From: Pectobacterium brasiliense | GTDB lineage: Bacteria > Pseudomonadota > Gammaproteobacteria > Enterobacterales > Enterobacteriaceae | DNA: 64,000 nucleotides | Reading direction: 5' to 3' | Assembly: GCF_016950255.1 (NCBI RefSeq) | Contig: NZ_JACGFN010000002.1 | Span: forward strand, 930,001 to 994,000 | Shown: in pieces, positions 55,599 through 64,000 of the stretch | How positions within the stretch are numbered: position 1 is the stretch's first letter | Layout of the letters: every line of letters begins with the position of its first letter | Made by a program: the position numbers and the translations under genes | The notes under the pieces: generated by a model | Database searches by the model: none | Seen by the model: the letters and a program-made list of their open reading frames with translations, nothing else | What the model was told of the DNA's origin: nothing

Positions 55599-58301
55599 TT
55601 ATTTCTGTAAGCGACCGTGGCACTGCTTATATTTCTTGCCTGAACCACATGGGCAAGGGTCGTTACGTCCAATTTTACGATCTGCCTGCGCCGGTGAACC
55701 TGTATTCAGGCTATCTTCTTCCTGATGGCTAAACTGTTGCTGCTGTGCCAAACGCTCAGCTTCTTCGCGGCGTTGCTGCTCCAGCGCTTCAATTTCTTCC
55801 GGCATTCTCACCTGAACTTTGCTCAGCGTACTGATCACTTCATATTTCAGTGATTCCAGCATCGCGGCAAACATAGAGAACGACTCACGCTTATATTCTT
55901 GTTTCGGATCTTTCTGTGCATAGCCACGCAGATGGATGCCCTGACGCAGATAATCCATTGCCGCCAGATGCTCTTTCCACAAGGAATCCAGCGTCTGCAG
56001 CATCACACCTTTCTCGAAGTTGCGCATGACTTCAGCGCCAACCACTTCTTCTTTGCGATGATAAACCTCAAGCGCCTGCTGGAAAATACGCTCACGCAGC
56101 GTTTCTTCGTGCAGCTCAGGCTCTTTATCCAGCCACGCCTTGATCGGCATATCCAGATCGAAGTCGTTCTTCAGGCGCTGTTCCAGACCTTCCGTATCCC
56201 ACATTTCTTCCAGAGATTCCGGTGGAATGTAGCTGTCGATAGTCGCTTTAAACACATCCTCACGAATACTGGTGATGGTTTCACTGATATCGGACACATC
56301 CAGCAGTTCGTTACGCTGTGTGTAGATCGCACGACGTTGGTCGTTCGCCACATCATCGTATTCCAGCAGTTGTTTACGAATATCAAAGTTACGGCTTTCC
56401 ACTTTGCGTTGGGCATTAGCAATTGCCTTGGTAACCCACGGGTGCTCAATCGCTTCGCCCGGTTTCATACCCAGTTTACGCATCATATTAGAAACGCGAT
56501 CGGAGGCAAAAATACGCATCAGCGCATCTTCCATCGACAGATAGAAGCGTGATGAACCCGCATCCCCCTGACGACCGGAACGTCCACGTAGCTGGTTATC
56601 AATACGGCGAGATTCATGGCGCTCTGTACCGATAATGTGCAAGCCCCCCGCAGCCAACACCGCATCATGGCGCACTTTCCAGGCCGCTTTGATTTCTGCA
56701 ATTTGCGCGTCATCTGGGTTTTCCAGATGTGCGACTTCGGCCTGCCAGCTACCGCCCAATACGATGTCCGTACCACGACCGGCCATGTTGGTCGCGATGG
56801 TGACCGCACCAGACTGACCCGCCTGTGCAACGATGTCCGCTTCCATGGCGTGGAATTTCGCATTCAACACATTGTGTTTGATGCCCGCTTTTTCCAGCGC
56901 CTGAGAAACTACTTCTGACTTCTCAATGGAGATCGTACCAACCAGAATAGGCTGACCTTTTACAGAGCGGTCTTTGATATCTTCAATGATGGCATCAATT
57001 TTTTCCTGCTCGGTCATGTAGACCAGGTCAGGCAAGTCTTTACGAATCATCGGACGGTTAGTCGGCACCACAATCGTATCCAGCTTATAGATGGAGCTGA
57101 ATTCGAACGCTTCGGTATCTGCCGTACCGGTCATCCCCGCCAGTTTTTCATACAGACGGAAGTAATTCTGGAAGGTAATGGAAGCCAATGTCTGGTTTTC
57201 ATTCTGAATGGTCACCTTCTCTTTCGCTTCCACAGCCTGATGCAGACCATCAGACCAGCGACGCCCCTGCATGGTACGGCCTGTGTGTTCGTCGACGATG
57301 ATGACTTCACCGTCTTTCACAATGTAATCGACATCGCGGGTAAACAACACGTGCGCACGCAGCGCAGCGGTCACATGGTGCATCAGCATAATGTTGGTCG
57401 GAGAGTACAGCGACTCGCCCTCTTCCATAATGCCTTCTTTCACCAGCAGTTCTTCTACCAGAACCAGACCACGCTCGGTGAGGTTAACCTGACGCGCTTT
57501 CTCATCAACAGAGAAGTGGCCTTCACCGTGGAAGGTATCCGAATCTTCTTTCTCCTGACGGATCAGGTGAGGGATGATTTTATTGACGCTGATATAAAGC
57601 TCAGAACTGTCTTCAGCCGGACCGGAAATGATCAGCGGCGTACGTGCCTCATCGATCAGGATGGAGTCAACCTCATCCACCAGCGCATAGTATAATTTAC
57701 GCTGTACGCGCTCTTCTGGGCTGAACGCCATGTTGTCACGCAGGTAGTCAAAACCGTATTCGTTATTGGTACCGTAGGTGATGTCTGCCGCATAGGCTTC
57801 ACGCTTGGCCGGAGCAGGCATTCCCGGCAGGTTGATACCGACGCTCAGGCCAAGGAATTCAAACAATGGACGGTTGTTTTCGGCATCACGCTGTGCCAGA
57901 TAATCGTTCACGGTAACTACGTGTACGCCACGACCAGTCAGCGCATTCAGGTACGCAGGCAGCGTTGCCGTCAGCGTTTTACCTTCACCAGTACGCATCT
58001 CCGCGATGCAGCGTTCGTTCAGTACCATACCGCCGATAAGCTGCACGTCGAAGTGACGCATGCCAAAGACACGCTTACTGGATTCACGGACTACCGCGAA
58101 GGCTTCCGGCAGCAGGTTCTCTAGCGTTTCACCCTTTTCCAGACGAACACGGAACTCTAGCGTTTTCGCTTGCAGTTCCTCATCTGAAAGTTTTTCCATT
58201 TCTGGTTCTAAACGACCGATGACATCAACATTTTTACGCATACGACGCAGCGTACGATCGTTACGGCTACCAAAAATTTTGGTTAGGATATTCATGACCA
58301 T
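55599..58301 (-). CDS. secA: Preprotein translocase ATPase SecA
   Basis: SecA (900 aa) is the motor of Sec protein export at SecYEG. It has nucleotide-binding Walker [21 protein letters not shown] (Walker B), the cross-linking and scaffold domains, and a C-terminal zinc site [18 protein letters not shown] for SecB binding. Start 58301 gives a first 13 residues that align with those of E. coli SecA; ATG 58295 (two codons later) is equally near. No strong Shine-Dalgarno is free upstream, as expected for a gene whose translation is controlled by SecM arrest. Confidence 0.95.
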   Translation of the reverse strand: MVMNILTKIFGSRNDRTLRRMRKNVDVIGRLEPEMEKLSDEELQAKTLEFRVRLEKGETLENLLPEAFAVVRESSKRVFGMRHFDVQLIGGMVLNERCIAEMRTGEGKTLTATLPAYLNALTGRGVHVVTVNDYLAQRDAENNRPLFEFLGLSVGINLPGMPAPAKREAYAADITYGTNNEYGFDYLRDNMAFSPEERVQRKLYYALVDEVDSILIDEARTPLIISGPAEDSSELYISVNKIIPHLIRQEKEDSDTFHGEGHFSVDEKARQVNLTERGLVLVEELLVKEGIMEEGESLYSPTNIMLMHHVTAALRAHVLFTRDVDYIVKDGEVIIVDEHTGRTMQGRRWSDGLHQAVEAKEKVTIQNENQTLASITFQNYFRLYEKLAGMTGTADTEAFEFSSIYKLDTIVVPTNRPMIRKDLPDLVYMTEQEKIDAIIEDIKDRSVKGQPILVGTISIEKSEVVSQALEKAGIKHNVLNAKFHAMEADIVAQAGQSGAVTIATNMAGRGTDIVLGGSWQAEVAHLENPDDAQIAEIKAAWKVRHDAVLAAGGLHIIGTERHESRRIDNQLRGRSGRQGDAGSSRFYLSMEDALMRIFASDRVSNMMRKLGMKPGEAIEHPWVTKAIANAQRKVESRNFDIRKQLLEYDDVANDQRRAIYTQRNELLDVSDISETITSIREDVFKATIDSYIPPESLEEMWDTEGLEQRLKNDFDLDMPIKAWLDKEPELHEETLRERIFQQALEVYHRKEEVVGAEVMRNFEKGVMLQTLDSLWKEHLAAMDYLRQGIHLRGYAQKDPKQEYKRESFSMFAAMLESLKYEVISTLSKVQVRMPEEIEALEQQRREEAERLAQQQQFSHQEEDSLNTGSPAQADRKIGRNDPCPCGSGKKYKQCHGRLQK

Positions 58302-58413
58302 AATAGTTTTAATCTCACAAGTGCCACGTATCCAGTGGCAACAACACATCGAAAGACTGAGAAACTCAGCAAAAAACGAGAGAAATTTCTTCAGCTAATT
58401 ATCTACTACACGT

Positions 58414-58929
58414 TCAGCTGAAAAGAGAAGGCCCTGCACGGATGCCGCGGATTTGGGCAAGCCAGATGCCAATTTGATGGTATGCCTGAGGGTAAAAAGT
58501 GACGCGCCCAGCATGGGGGGAGATCACAAAGGGATACTGGGAATCCTGCGTCAGCAACGCATTTAGCGTATCCAGCAAAACCAAAGAATGAGGTTGAAGA
58601 TCGTCAACCTGCTCGGCACTGGTCGTCTGTGGCGTCGTCAACGCAAAAGAAAGATGACGGATTACCGTGCGAATCGCATGCTGATGCCAATAATCAACGC
58701 TGTAGGACGAGCGCCGATGCGCTTCCTTCAGCGCGACCAGATCGGTAAGGTTCAGCGATACGTGATTCTGGCGACTCACGCTGGAGCTTGAATTAGGGAG
58801 TGAGGCGATATCCTGTGAGTCGTTCAGGCTTGTCGGCAGGCCAAGACTCGCCGCGACCATCCCTAATAAGAGATGCGGCCAGAAATAACGTCTGCCAAAT
58901 TGTCGCCAACGATTTAGAATACCAATCAC
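58414..58929 (-). CDS. secM: SecM, secretion monitor and arrest peptide
   Basis: SecM (171 aa) stalls its own ribosome unless it is pulled by SecA, exposing the secA ribosome-binding site. The N-terminal export signal [20 protein letters not shown] and [20 protein letters not shown] match E. coli. The arrest segment here is [12 protein letters not shown] plus four residues: W155 and GIRAGP are kept, but the F150 equivalent is His and I156 is Leu. GTG 58929 is chosen because it aligns with the E. coli start (itself GTG); ATG 58938 is possible. The start is only 26 bp from the divergent DUF721 gene. Confidence 0.9.
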   Translation of the reverse strand: MIGILNRWRQFGRRYFWPHLLLGMVAASLGLPTSLNDSQDIASLPNSSSSVSRQNHVSLNLTDLVALKEAHRRSSYSVDYWHQHAIRTVIRHLSFALTTPQTTSAEQVDDLQPHSLVLLDTLNALLTQDSQYPFVISPHAGRVTFYPQAYHQIGIWLAQIRGIRAGPSLFS

Positions 58930-58955
58930 GAGTAACATCCACCGGAGCCAGGTCT

Positions 58956-59483
58956 ATGCGTGATAGCCGCCCACAATCACTGGAATTTCTGTTTGATAGC
59001 GCATCCATGTCGGGTAAAGGCCCGCTACAAGATGTGCAACAGCGCGCTATCGCCTTATTAAAACTCAACCGTGCCGTACGCGGGTTACTGCCTGCACCGT
59101 TGCACCCATGGTGCCGCGTCGCTAATTACCGGCAAGGTTTACTGATACTGGAAACCGCCAACGCCAGCTGGCTGATGCGGTTACGTTACGAACAACCTGC
59201 GCTGCTCTCTGCATTACGCGCACAAATACTACCATCATTGGCTTCAATCGACATCAGGATTAATCCAACGCTTGCCGCAAAAGGGCATGAAATCGTGAAA
59301 AATAATGACATTACGCCGACGGAAAATACCGATGACAAACCGTTGCGTCAGTTGAGTGAACAAAGTGCGGAAACATTGAGGACGTTAGCAGGCAACAGCC
59401 CGGAAAAACTCAGAAAGATATTAGAACGACTGGCTTCATTGGCCGGAGAGAGTACCAATAAAACCAGTCGTAATAAGAAATGA
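58956..59483 (+). CDS. DUF721/DciA-like protein
   Basis: A 175-aa protein with an N-terminal DUF721 (DciA) domain at about residues 20-115: LQDVQQRAIALLKLNRAVRG, HPWCRVANYRQGLLILETAN, WLMRLRYEQPALLSALR. A charged, low-complexity C-terminal tail follows (LRQLSEQSAETLRTLAGNSP, then a basic end). DciA loads the replicative helicase in bacteria that lack DnaC; enterobacteria with DnaC often keep a diverged copy at this position between lpxC and secM. Function here is unproven. ATG 58956 has GGAGCCAGG upstream. The 5' region overlaps the secM leader on the opposite strand; its 3' end faces lpxC. Confidence 0.78.
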   Translation: MRDSRPQSLEFLFDSASMSGKGPLQDVQQRAIALLKLNRAVRGLLPAPLHPWCRVANYRQGLLILETANASWLMRLRYEQPALLSALRAQILPSLASIDIRINPTLAAKGHEIVKNNDITPTENTDDKPLRQLSEQSAETLRTLAGNSPEKLRKILERLASLAGESTNKTSRNKK

Positions 59484-59501
59484 TTACTTCAAGTTCAAGC
59501 G

Positions 59502-60452
<951 letters not shown>

Positions 60453-60523
60453 CTAGTATACACCAGGTTCGGTGGCACAGTTTAGCACAAAGAGCGGAGA
60501 TTCCAACGTTATCTGGCAGCAAA

Positions 60524-61675
60524 TTAGTCTGCCTGCTTACGCAGAAACGCTGGGATATCCAGATAATCTGGCTCTTTATTCGTCTGCGGATTCTGGTCGT
60601 TAACCACTTTAGCCGCCGGTTTTTCCTGCGCCAGTGGCGTCATACCGTGTTGCTGATAACGATGATCCATCACAGGCTGGCTGGCCTGCTTGTTCGTCAC
60701 CAGAGTAATCTCAGGACGCTTGTCCATGCCGATACCCGTCGCAACAACCGTAACACGCAGTTCATCATTCATTTCCGGGTCAAGCGACGTACCGATTACG
60801 ACTGTCGCATTATCAGACGCGAATGCACGGATGGTGTTACCAACCGTCTCGAACTCATCCAGACGCAGATCAAAGCCCGCCGTGATGTTGACCAACACGC
60901 CACGTGCGCCGGACAGATCTATATCTTCCAACAGTGGGCTGGAGATCGCCATTTCAGCCGCTTCTTCTGCACGGTCTTCACCACGCGCAACACCGGAACC
61001 CATCATGGCATAACCCATTTCGGACATCACGGTACGCACGTCTGCAAAGTCGACGTTCATCAGACCCGGACGTGTGATCAGCTCGGCAATACCTTGCACC
61101 GCGCCTTTCAGTACATCGTTTGCCGCGCCAAATGCATCCAGCAGGGAAATACCGCGTCCTAGCACTTTCAGCAGCTTGTCATTTGGAATGGTGATCAGCG
61201 AGTCGACGTGCTTAGACAGCTCGGCGATACCCTGCTCTGCAAACGCCATACGCTTTTTGCCTTCAAAGTTGAAAGGCTTGGTCACCACAGCGACGGTCAG
61301 AATGCCCAGGTCTTTTGCGACTTCAGCCACAACTGGCGCAGCCCCTGTACCTGTACCACCGCCCATACCTGCGGCGATAAACACCATGTCCGCACCTTCC
61401 AGTGCTGAACGCAGTGCTTCACGATCTTCTTCAGCCGAATTACGGCCGACTTCAGGGTTAGCGCCTGCACCCAGACCTTTCGTGATGCCACTGCCGATCT
61501 GAATCGTCTGGCCCACAGCCGTTTTGCGTAATGCCTGCGCATCTGTGTTGACCGCGAAGAATTCGACGCCTTCGATGCGCTCACGCACCATGTGTTCGAC
61601 GGCATTACCACCGCCGCCACCGACGCCGATGACTTTAATCACCGCGTCGTTGGTTAATTCCATTGGTTCAAACAT
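60524..61675 (-). CDS. ftsZ: Cell division GTPase FtsZ
   Basis: FtsZ (383 aa) polymerises into the Z-ring. The tubulin signature [13 protein letters not shown] binds GTP; the T7 loop [13 protein letters not shown] and the C-terminal conserved peptide [12 protein letters not shown], which binds FtsA and ZipA, are intact. Same length as in E. coli. Start 61675 ([20 protein letters not shown]) follows GGAGAGAAATT. Confidence 0.97.
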   Translation of the reverse strand: MFEPMELTNDAVIKVIGVGGGGGNAVEHMVRERIEGVEFFAVNTDAQALRKTAVGQTIQIGSGITKGLGAGANPEVGRNSAEEDREALRSALEGADMVFIAAGMGGGTGTGAAPVVAEVAKDLGILTVAVVTKPFNFEGKKRMAFAEQGIAELSKHVDSLITIPNDKLLKVLGRGISLLDAFGAANDVLKGAVQGIAELITRPGLMNVDFADVRTVMSEMGYAMMGSGVARGEDRAEEAAEMAISSPLLEDIDLSGARGVLVNITAGFDLRLDEFETVGNTIRAFASDNATVVIGTSLDPEMNDELRVTVVATGIGMDKRPEITLVTNKQASQPVMDHRYQQHGMTPLAQEKPAAKVVNDQNPQTNKEPDYLDIPAFLRKQAD

Positions 61676-61743
61676 AATTTCTCTCCGTTTGTGCCTGTAA
61701 CTGCGAGATCATAAAACTGTGCCAGGTGATCTCTTTGATAAAA

Positions 61744-63000
61744 TTAAAATTCTTTCCTCAACCAGCTGTTGATTCTCTTGAACCAGTTGCTCACTGAGGC
61801 ACGTTTTTCGACTTCATGCTCACCACCAAGGTGAGATTCTTTTCCGTAATGGAGCAACCCAACTGCCGTTGAGTAATAAGGCTCTTGGGCATAATCCGTC
61901 AGCCCTGTTATATTCATTGGTTGTCCAATACGCACCTGTGTGTGGAACACACGCTGCGCACAGGCCGCCAGACCGTCTATTTGCGCGGCACCGCCCGTCA
62001 GCACGATCCCTGCCGCCAGATGGTGTTTCACGCCTTGTTGACGCAACTGCTCCTGCAACTGTAAAAGTTCATCGTTCACCAAGTTCAACAGCTCGGTGTA
62101 ACGTGGTTCAATCACTTCCGCCAATGTCTGTCTTTGCAGACTGCGGGGTGGACGTCCTCCAACACTTGGGACTTCCACATTCTCATCTTTGCCGACGATC
62201 GCGCCTAATGCACAACCGTGACGCACCTTGATCGCTTCGGCATCCGTCGGCGGCGTACCAAATGCGTAAGCAATATCGCTGGTAACCACATTGCCCGCAT
62301 ACGGAATCACTTTAGTGTGTCGCAATGCGCCACCGGTATAGACCGCGATATCCATTGTACCGCCGCCAATATCAACGACACACACGCCCAGCTCACGTTC
62401 ATCTTCTGTCAGAACCGCATAACTGGAAGCCAGTCCCGCAAAAATCAGCTGGTCGACCTTTAAGCCGCAGCGTTCAACGGCTTTAACAATATTCTTTGCC
62501 ATATCGTTATGGCAGGTTATCAGGTGGACTTTCGCCTGCATACGCACGCCGGATAAGCCAACCGGGTTTTTAATCCCTTCCTGATAATCGATCGCATACT
62601 CCTGTGGAATCACATGGAGAACACGATGTTCATCACGCACGCGCACGGATTTAGCGGTATGCACCACGCTTTCCACGTCGTCCTGCGTAACCTCTTCTTC
62701 TGAAATAGGCACCATCCCTATTTCATTCTGGCAGCTGATGTGTTTTCCCGAGAGCGCCAGATACACGGAAGAGATCTGGCAGTCTGCCATCAACTCAGCC
62801 TGATCAATAGCGCGCTGAACACATTTAACGACTGATTCCAGATCGTTTACGCCGCCTTTATCCATACCGCGTGACGGGCAACTGCCTACGCCAATAATGT
62901 TGACCATGCCATCGGGCAGAACTTCCCCTACCAGCGCAGCCACTTTTGCTGTACCGATTTCCAGCCCAACTACCAGTTTTCTGTCCGTCGACTTGATCAT
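61744..63000 (-). CDS. ftsA: Cell division protein FtsA
   Basis: FtsA (418 aa) is an actin-like protein that anchors FtsZ to the membrane. Phosphate loops KLVVGLEIGTAKVAAL and VVDIGGGTMDIAVYTGG bind ATP, and the C-terminal amphipathic helix (NWFKRINSWLRKEF) is present. Its ATG (63000) lies where the ftsQ frame would end with an ATGA overlap in other enterobacteria; in this sequence ftsQ stops 54 bp earlier. Confidence 0.96.
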   Translation of the reverse strand: MIKSTDRKLVVGLEIGTAKVAALVGEVLPDGMVNIIGVGSCPSRGMDKGGVNDLESVVKCVQRAIDQAELMADCQISSVYLALSGKHISCQNEIGMVPISEEEVTQDDVESVVHTAKSVRVRDEHRVLHVIPQEYAIDYQEGIKNPVGLSGVRMQAKVHLITCHNDMAKNIVKAVERCGLKVDQLIFAGLASSYAVLTEDERELGVCVVDIGGGTMDIAVYTGGALRHTKVIPYAGNVVTSDIAYAFGTPPTDAEAIKVRHGCALGAIVGKDENVEVPSVGGRPPRSLQRQTLAEVIEPRYTELLNLVNDELLQLQEQLRQQGVKHHLAAGIVLTGGAAQIDGLAACAQRVFHTQVRIGQPMNITGLTDYAQEPYYSTAVGLLHYGKESHLGGEHEVEKRASVSNWFKRINSWLRKEF

Positions 63001-63035
63001 TGTTGTTTAGCCTGTGTCTGTTTCTGGTTACTGTT

Positions 63036-63116
63036 CTGTTGCTGATCAATGTCTTAGTGCTGACCAACTCGTTGCCGATCACCGTGTTGTTGTTGTTGAT
63101 CACCCTGTTGCTGATC
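63036..63116 (-). repeat. 12-bp direct repeats bounding a 69-bp insertion in the ftsQ 3' end
   Basis: CTGTTGCTGATC occurs at 63036-63047 and 63105-63116 (GATCAGCAACAG on the coding strand, encoding Asp-Gln-Gln-Gln in frame). The repeats are exactly 69 bp (23 codons) apart. The segment between is Gln-rich and repetitive and holds the ftsQ stop codon. Confidence 0.75.
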
Positions 63117-63899
63117 AAGCAAAGCTGGAGCCCAACCTATCGCGGCTCCACTGTCGTACCGCAAATCCACATGGCTGATACGTTTGTTTTCGCTCTGAGC
63201 CTGCCGCTGCAACAGCGGATACAGCTCGATAAAGCGTTGCAGACGTTTGGCCCTATCGTCCCGCCCCAATTCGAGGCGAGTATCATCGTCTAATCCTAGT
63301 TGCCACGAATGTCGCGCACTCATCGCCACCATTTTTAACGTAAACTTCCCGGCGGTCAGCGTCTGATTCATTGTGCGATAGCCTTCCAGCACTTCTGCTT
63401 CACTGCCTTCTGGGCCATACAGCAGCGGCATCTTGCGATTGCCAATACGTTCGGCGGGTACACTGAACGAATTTCCTTCTGCATCAACCATTAGCTGATC
63501 ATTCCAACGCGCTACCGGAACATATTCAACCAGATGAATCTTTAATTCGTCCGGCCATTGCTTGCGCACGCTAGCCTGTTTTATCCACGACAGACGCTCA
63601 ATCTGCTGCTGGATCACGTTCACATCCTGTGTCATGAACGTTCCCGGCGACCCCAACGACAAAATAGCCTGACGGATATCGTCGTTGGTGGTGTACTGCC
63701 TTTCCCCTGTCACTGCCATGCGGGAGAGCGGTAAGCGGCTGGCATCTTTCATCCACCCCACAACCATCCAGCTTCCCCAGACGATCGTCCCTATCACCAT
63801 CAGCAGGAAAATCATCCCTGCCAATTGGCCTCCATTACTGCGACGTGTTCCTTTGGTTTCAGGCTCTCGTCCGCGTGTATTCAGCGCTGCCTGCGACAT
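63054..63899 (-). CDS. ftsQ: Cell division protein FtsQ, altered C-terminus
   Basis: FtsQ (281 aa) joins early and late divisome proteins in the periplasm. After a short cytoplasmic part and one membrane helix ([20 protein letters not shown]), the POTRA and beta domains follow and end in the conserved [16 protein letters not shown]. The tail is not normal: the frame stops at TAA 63054, but continues in frame for 18 more codons (ending QTQAKQQ) to a TGA at 62997 that would overlap the ftsA ATG as in E. coli. A 69-bp repeat-bounded insertion carrying the stop explains this. The core protein should still work, because the tail is unconserved. Confidence 0.93.
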   Translation of the reverse strand: MSQAALNTRGREPETKGTRRSNGGQLAGMIFLLMVIGTIVWGSWMVVGWMKDASRLPLSRMAVTGERQYTTNDDIRQAILSLGSPGTFMTQDVNVIQQQIERLSWIKQASVRKQWPDELKIHLVEYVPVARWNDQLMVDAEGNSFSVPAERIGNRKMPLLYGPEGSEAEVLEGYRTMNQTLTAGKFTLKMVAMSARHSWQLGLDDDTRLELGRDDRAKRLQRFIELYPLLQRQAQSENKRISHVDLRYDSGAAIGWAPALLDQQQGDQQQQHGDRQRVGQH

Positions 63900-63900
63900 A

Positions 63901-64000
63901 TCAGCCAGCGAGCTCTAAAATTTTCACGACCAGTTGCGAGAAAGTCAGCCCACGTTGGCGTGCAGCCATAGGAACCAGACTGTGGCTCGTCATCCCCGGA
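63901..64000 (-). CDS. ddlB: D-alanine--D-alanine ligase (3' end only)
   Basis: The last 33 residues ([20 protein letters not shown] and [11 protein letters not shown]) match the C-terminus of DdlB, the ATP-dependent ligase that makes D-Ala-D-Ala for peptidoglycan. The remainder lies beyond base 64000. The stop ends 1 bp before the ftsQ ATG, the usual ddlB-ftsQ-ftsA order. Confidence 0.93.
   Translation of the reverse strand, partial: PGMTSHSLVPMAARQRGLTFSQLVVKILELAG

Overview
The window is chromosomal DNA of a soft-rot enterobacterium, most probably Pectobacterium. The core gene order is that of enterobacteria: ddlB-ftsQ-ftsA-ftsZ-lpxC / secM-secA-mutT, yacG-zapD-coaE, guaC, ppdD-hofB-hofC, nadC, ampD-ampE, aroP, pdhR-aceE-aceF-lpd and acnB-yacL. 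The accessory genes between these blocks deal mostly with sugars and sugar acids (a GH43 arabinosidase, a GPH sugar symporter, a sialidase-fold hydrolase, pyruvate-aldolase genes), which suits a plant-associated lifestyle. The genus is an inference from gene order and protein similarity recalled from memory; no search was run.

Region 1 (1-9.9 kb) is a + strand catabolic cluster: Fe-dependent alcohol dehydrogenase, DapA/NanA-family aldolase, 2-hydroxyacid dehydrogenase, ACS-type MFS transporter, a frameshifted SSS sodium symporter, a cytoplasmic Asp-box (sialidase-like) hydrolase, a YhcH/NanQ-family protein and an SDR, followed by a stand-alone ABC-type binding protein. Together they suggest import and cleavage of a glycoside of a 2-keto-3-deoxy sugar acid. 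Classical sialic acid genes (nanE, nanK, nagA, nagB) are absent from the window. Region 2 (10-14.2 kb) holds a LacI-type regulator with a duplicated DNA-binding domain, divergent from an ascorbate-type PTS (IIA, IIB, IIC) and a fructose-6-phosphate aldolase.

Region 3 is core yacL-acnB, then an accessory stretch (17.9-32.9 kb): a DUF3060 exported protein, an rtcB pseudogene, a BigR/YgaV-like ArsR regulator, a FepA-like siderophore receptor with a divergent AraC regulator, an MmgE/PrpD protein, an unrecognised lipoprotein, an exported alpha/beta hydrolase, an unrecognised protein with a GNAT-like look, and an EstB-type serine hydrolase plus MFS exporter with a divergent LysR regulator.

Region 4 is the pyruvate dehydrogenase operon (pdhR-aceE-aceF-lpd, minus strand), with a perfect PdhR operator, and divergent aroP with a TyrR box. 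A GPH symporter and cytoplasmic GH43 enzyme follow. Core genes then run ampE-ampD, tsx (with a perfect CRP core upstream), nadC, the ppdD-hofB-hofC type IV pilus genes, guaC, coaE-zapD-yacG, mutT, secA-secM, a DciA-like DUF721 gene, lpxC, ftsZ, ftsA, ftsQ and the end of ddlB.

Points that stand out: the region 1 cluster with its CG-repeat frameshift; the tandem-HTH LacI protein; a hairpin whose 3' arm is the nadC Shine-Dalgarno; a SecM with an altered arrest motif; a DciA-like gene head to head with secM; and an apparent 69-bp in-frame insertion in ftsQ that carries a stop codon and breaks the normal ftsQ-ftsA overlap. No rRNA, tRNA, CRISPR array, insertion sequence or prophage was seen.
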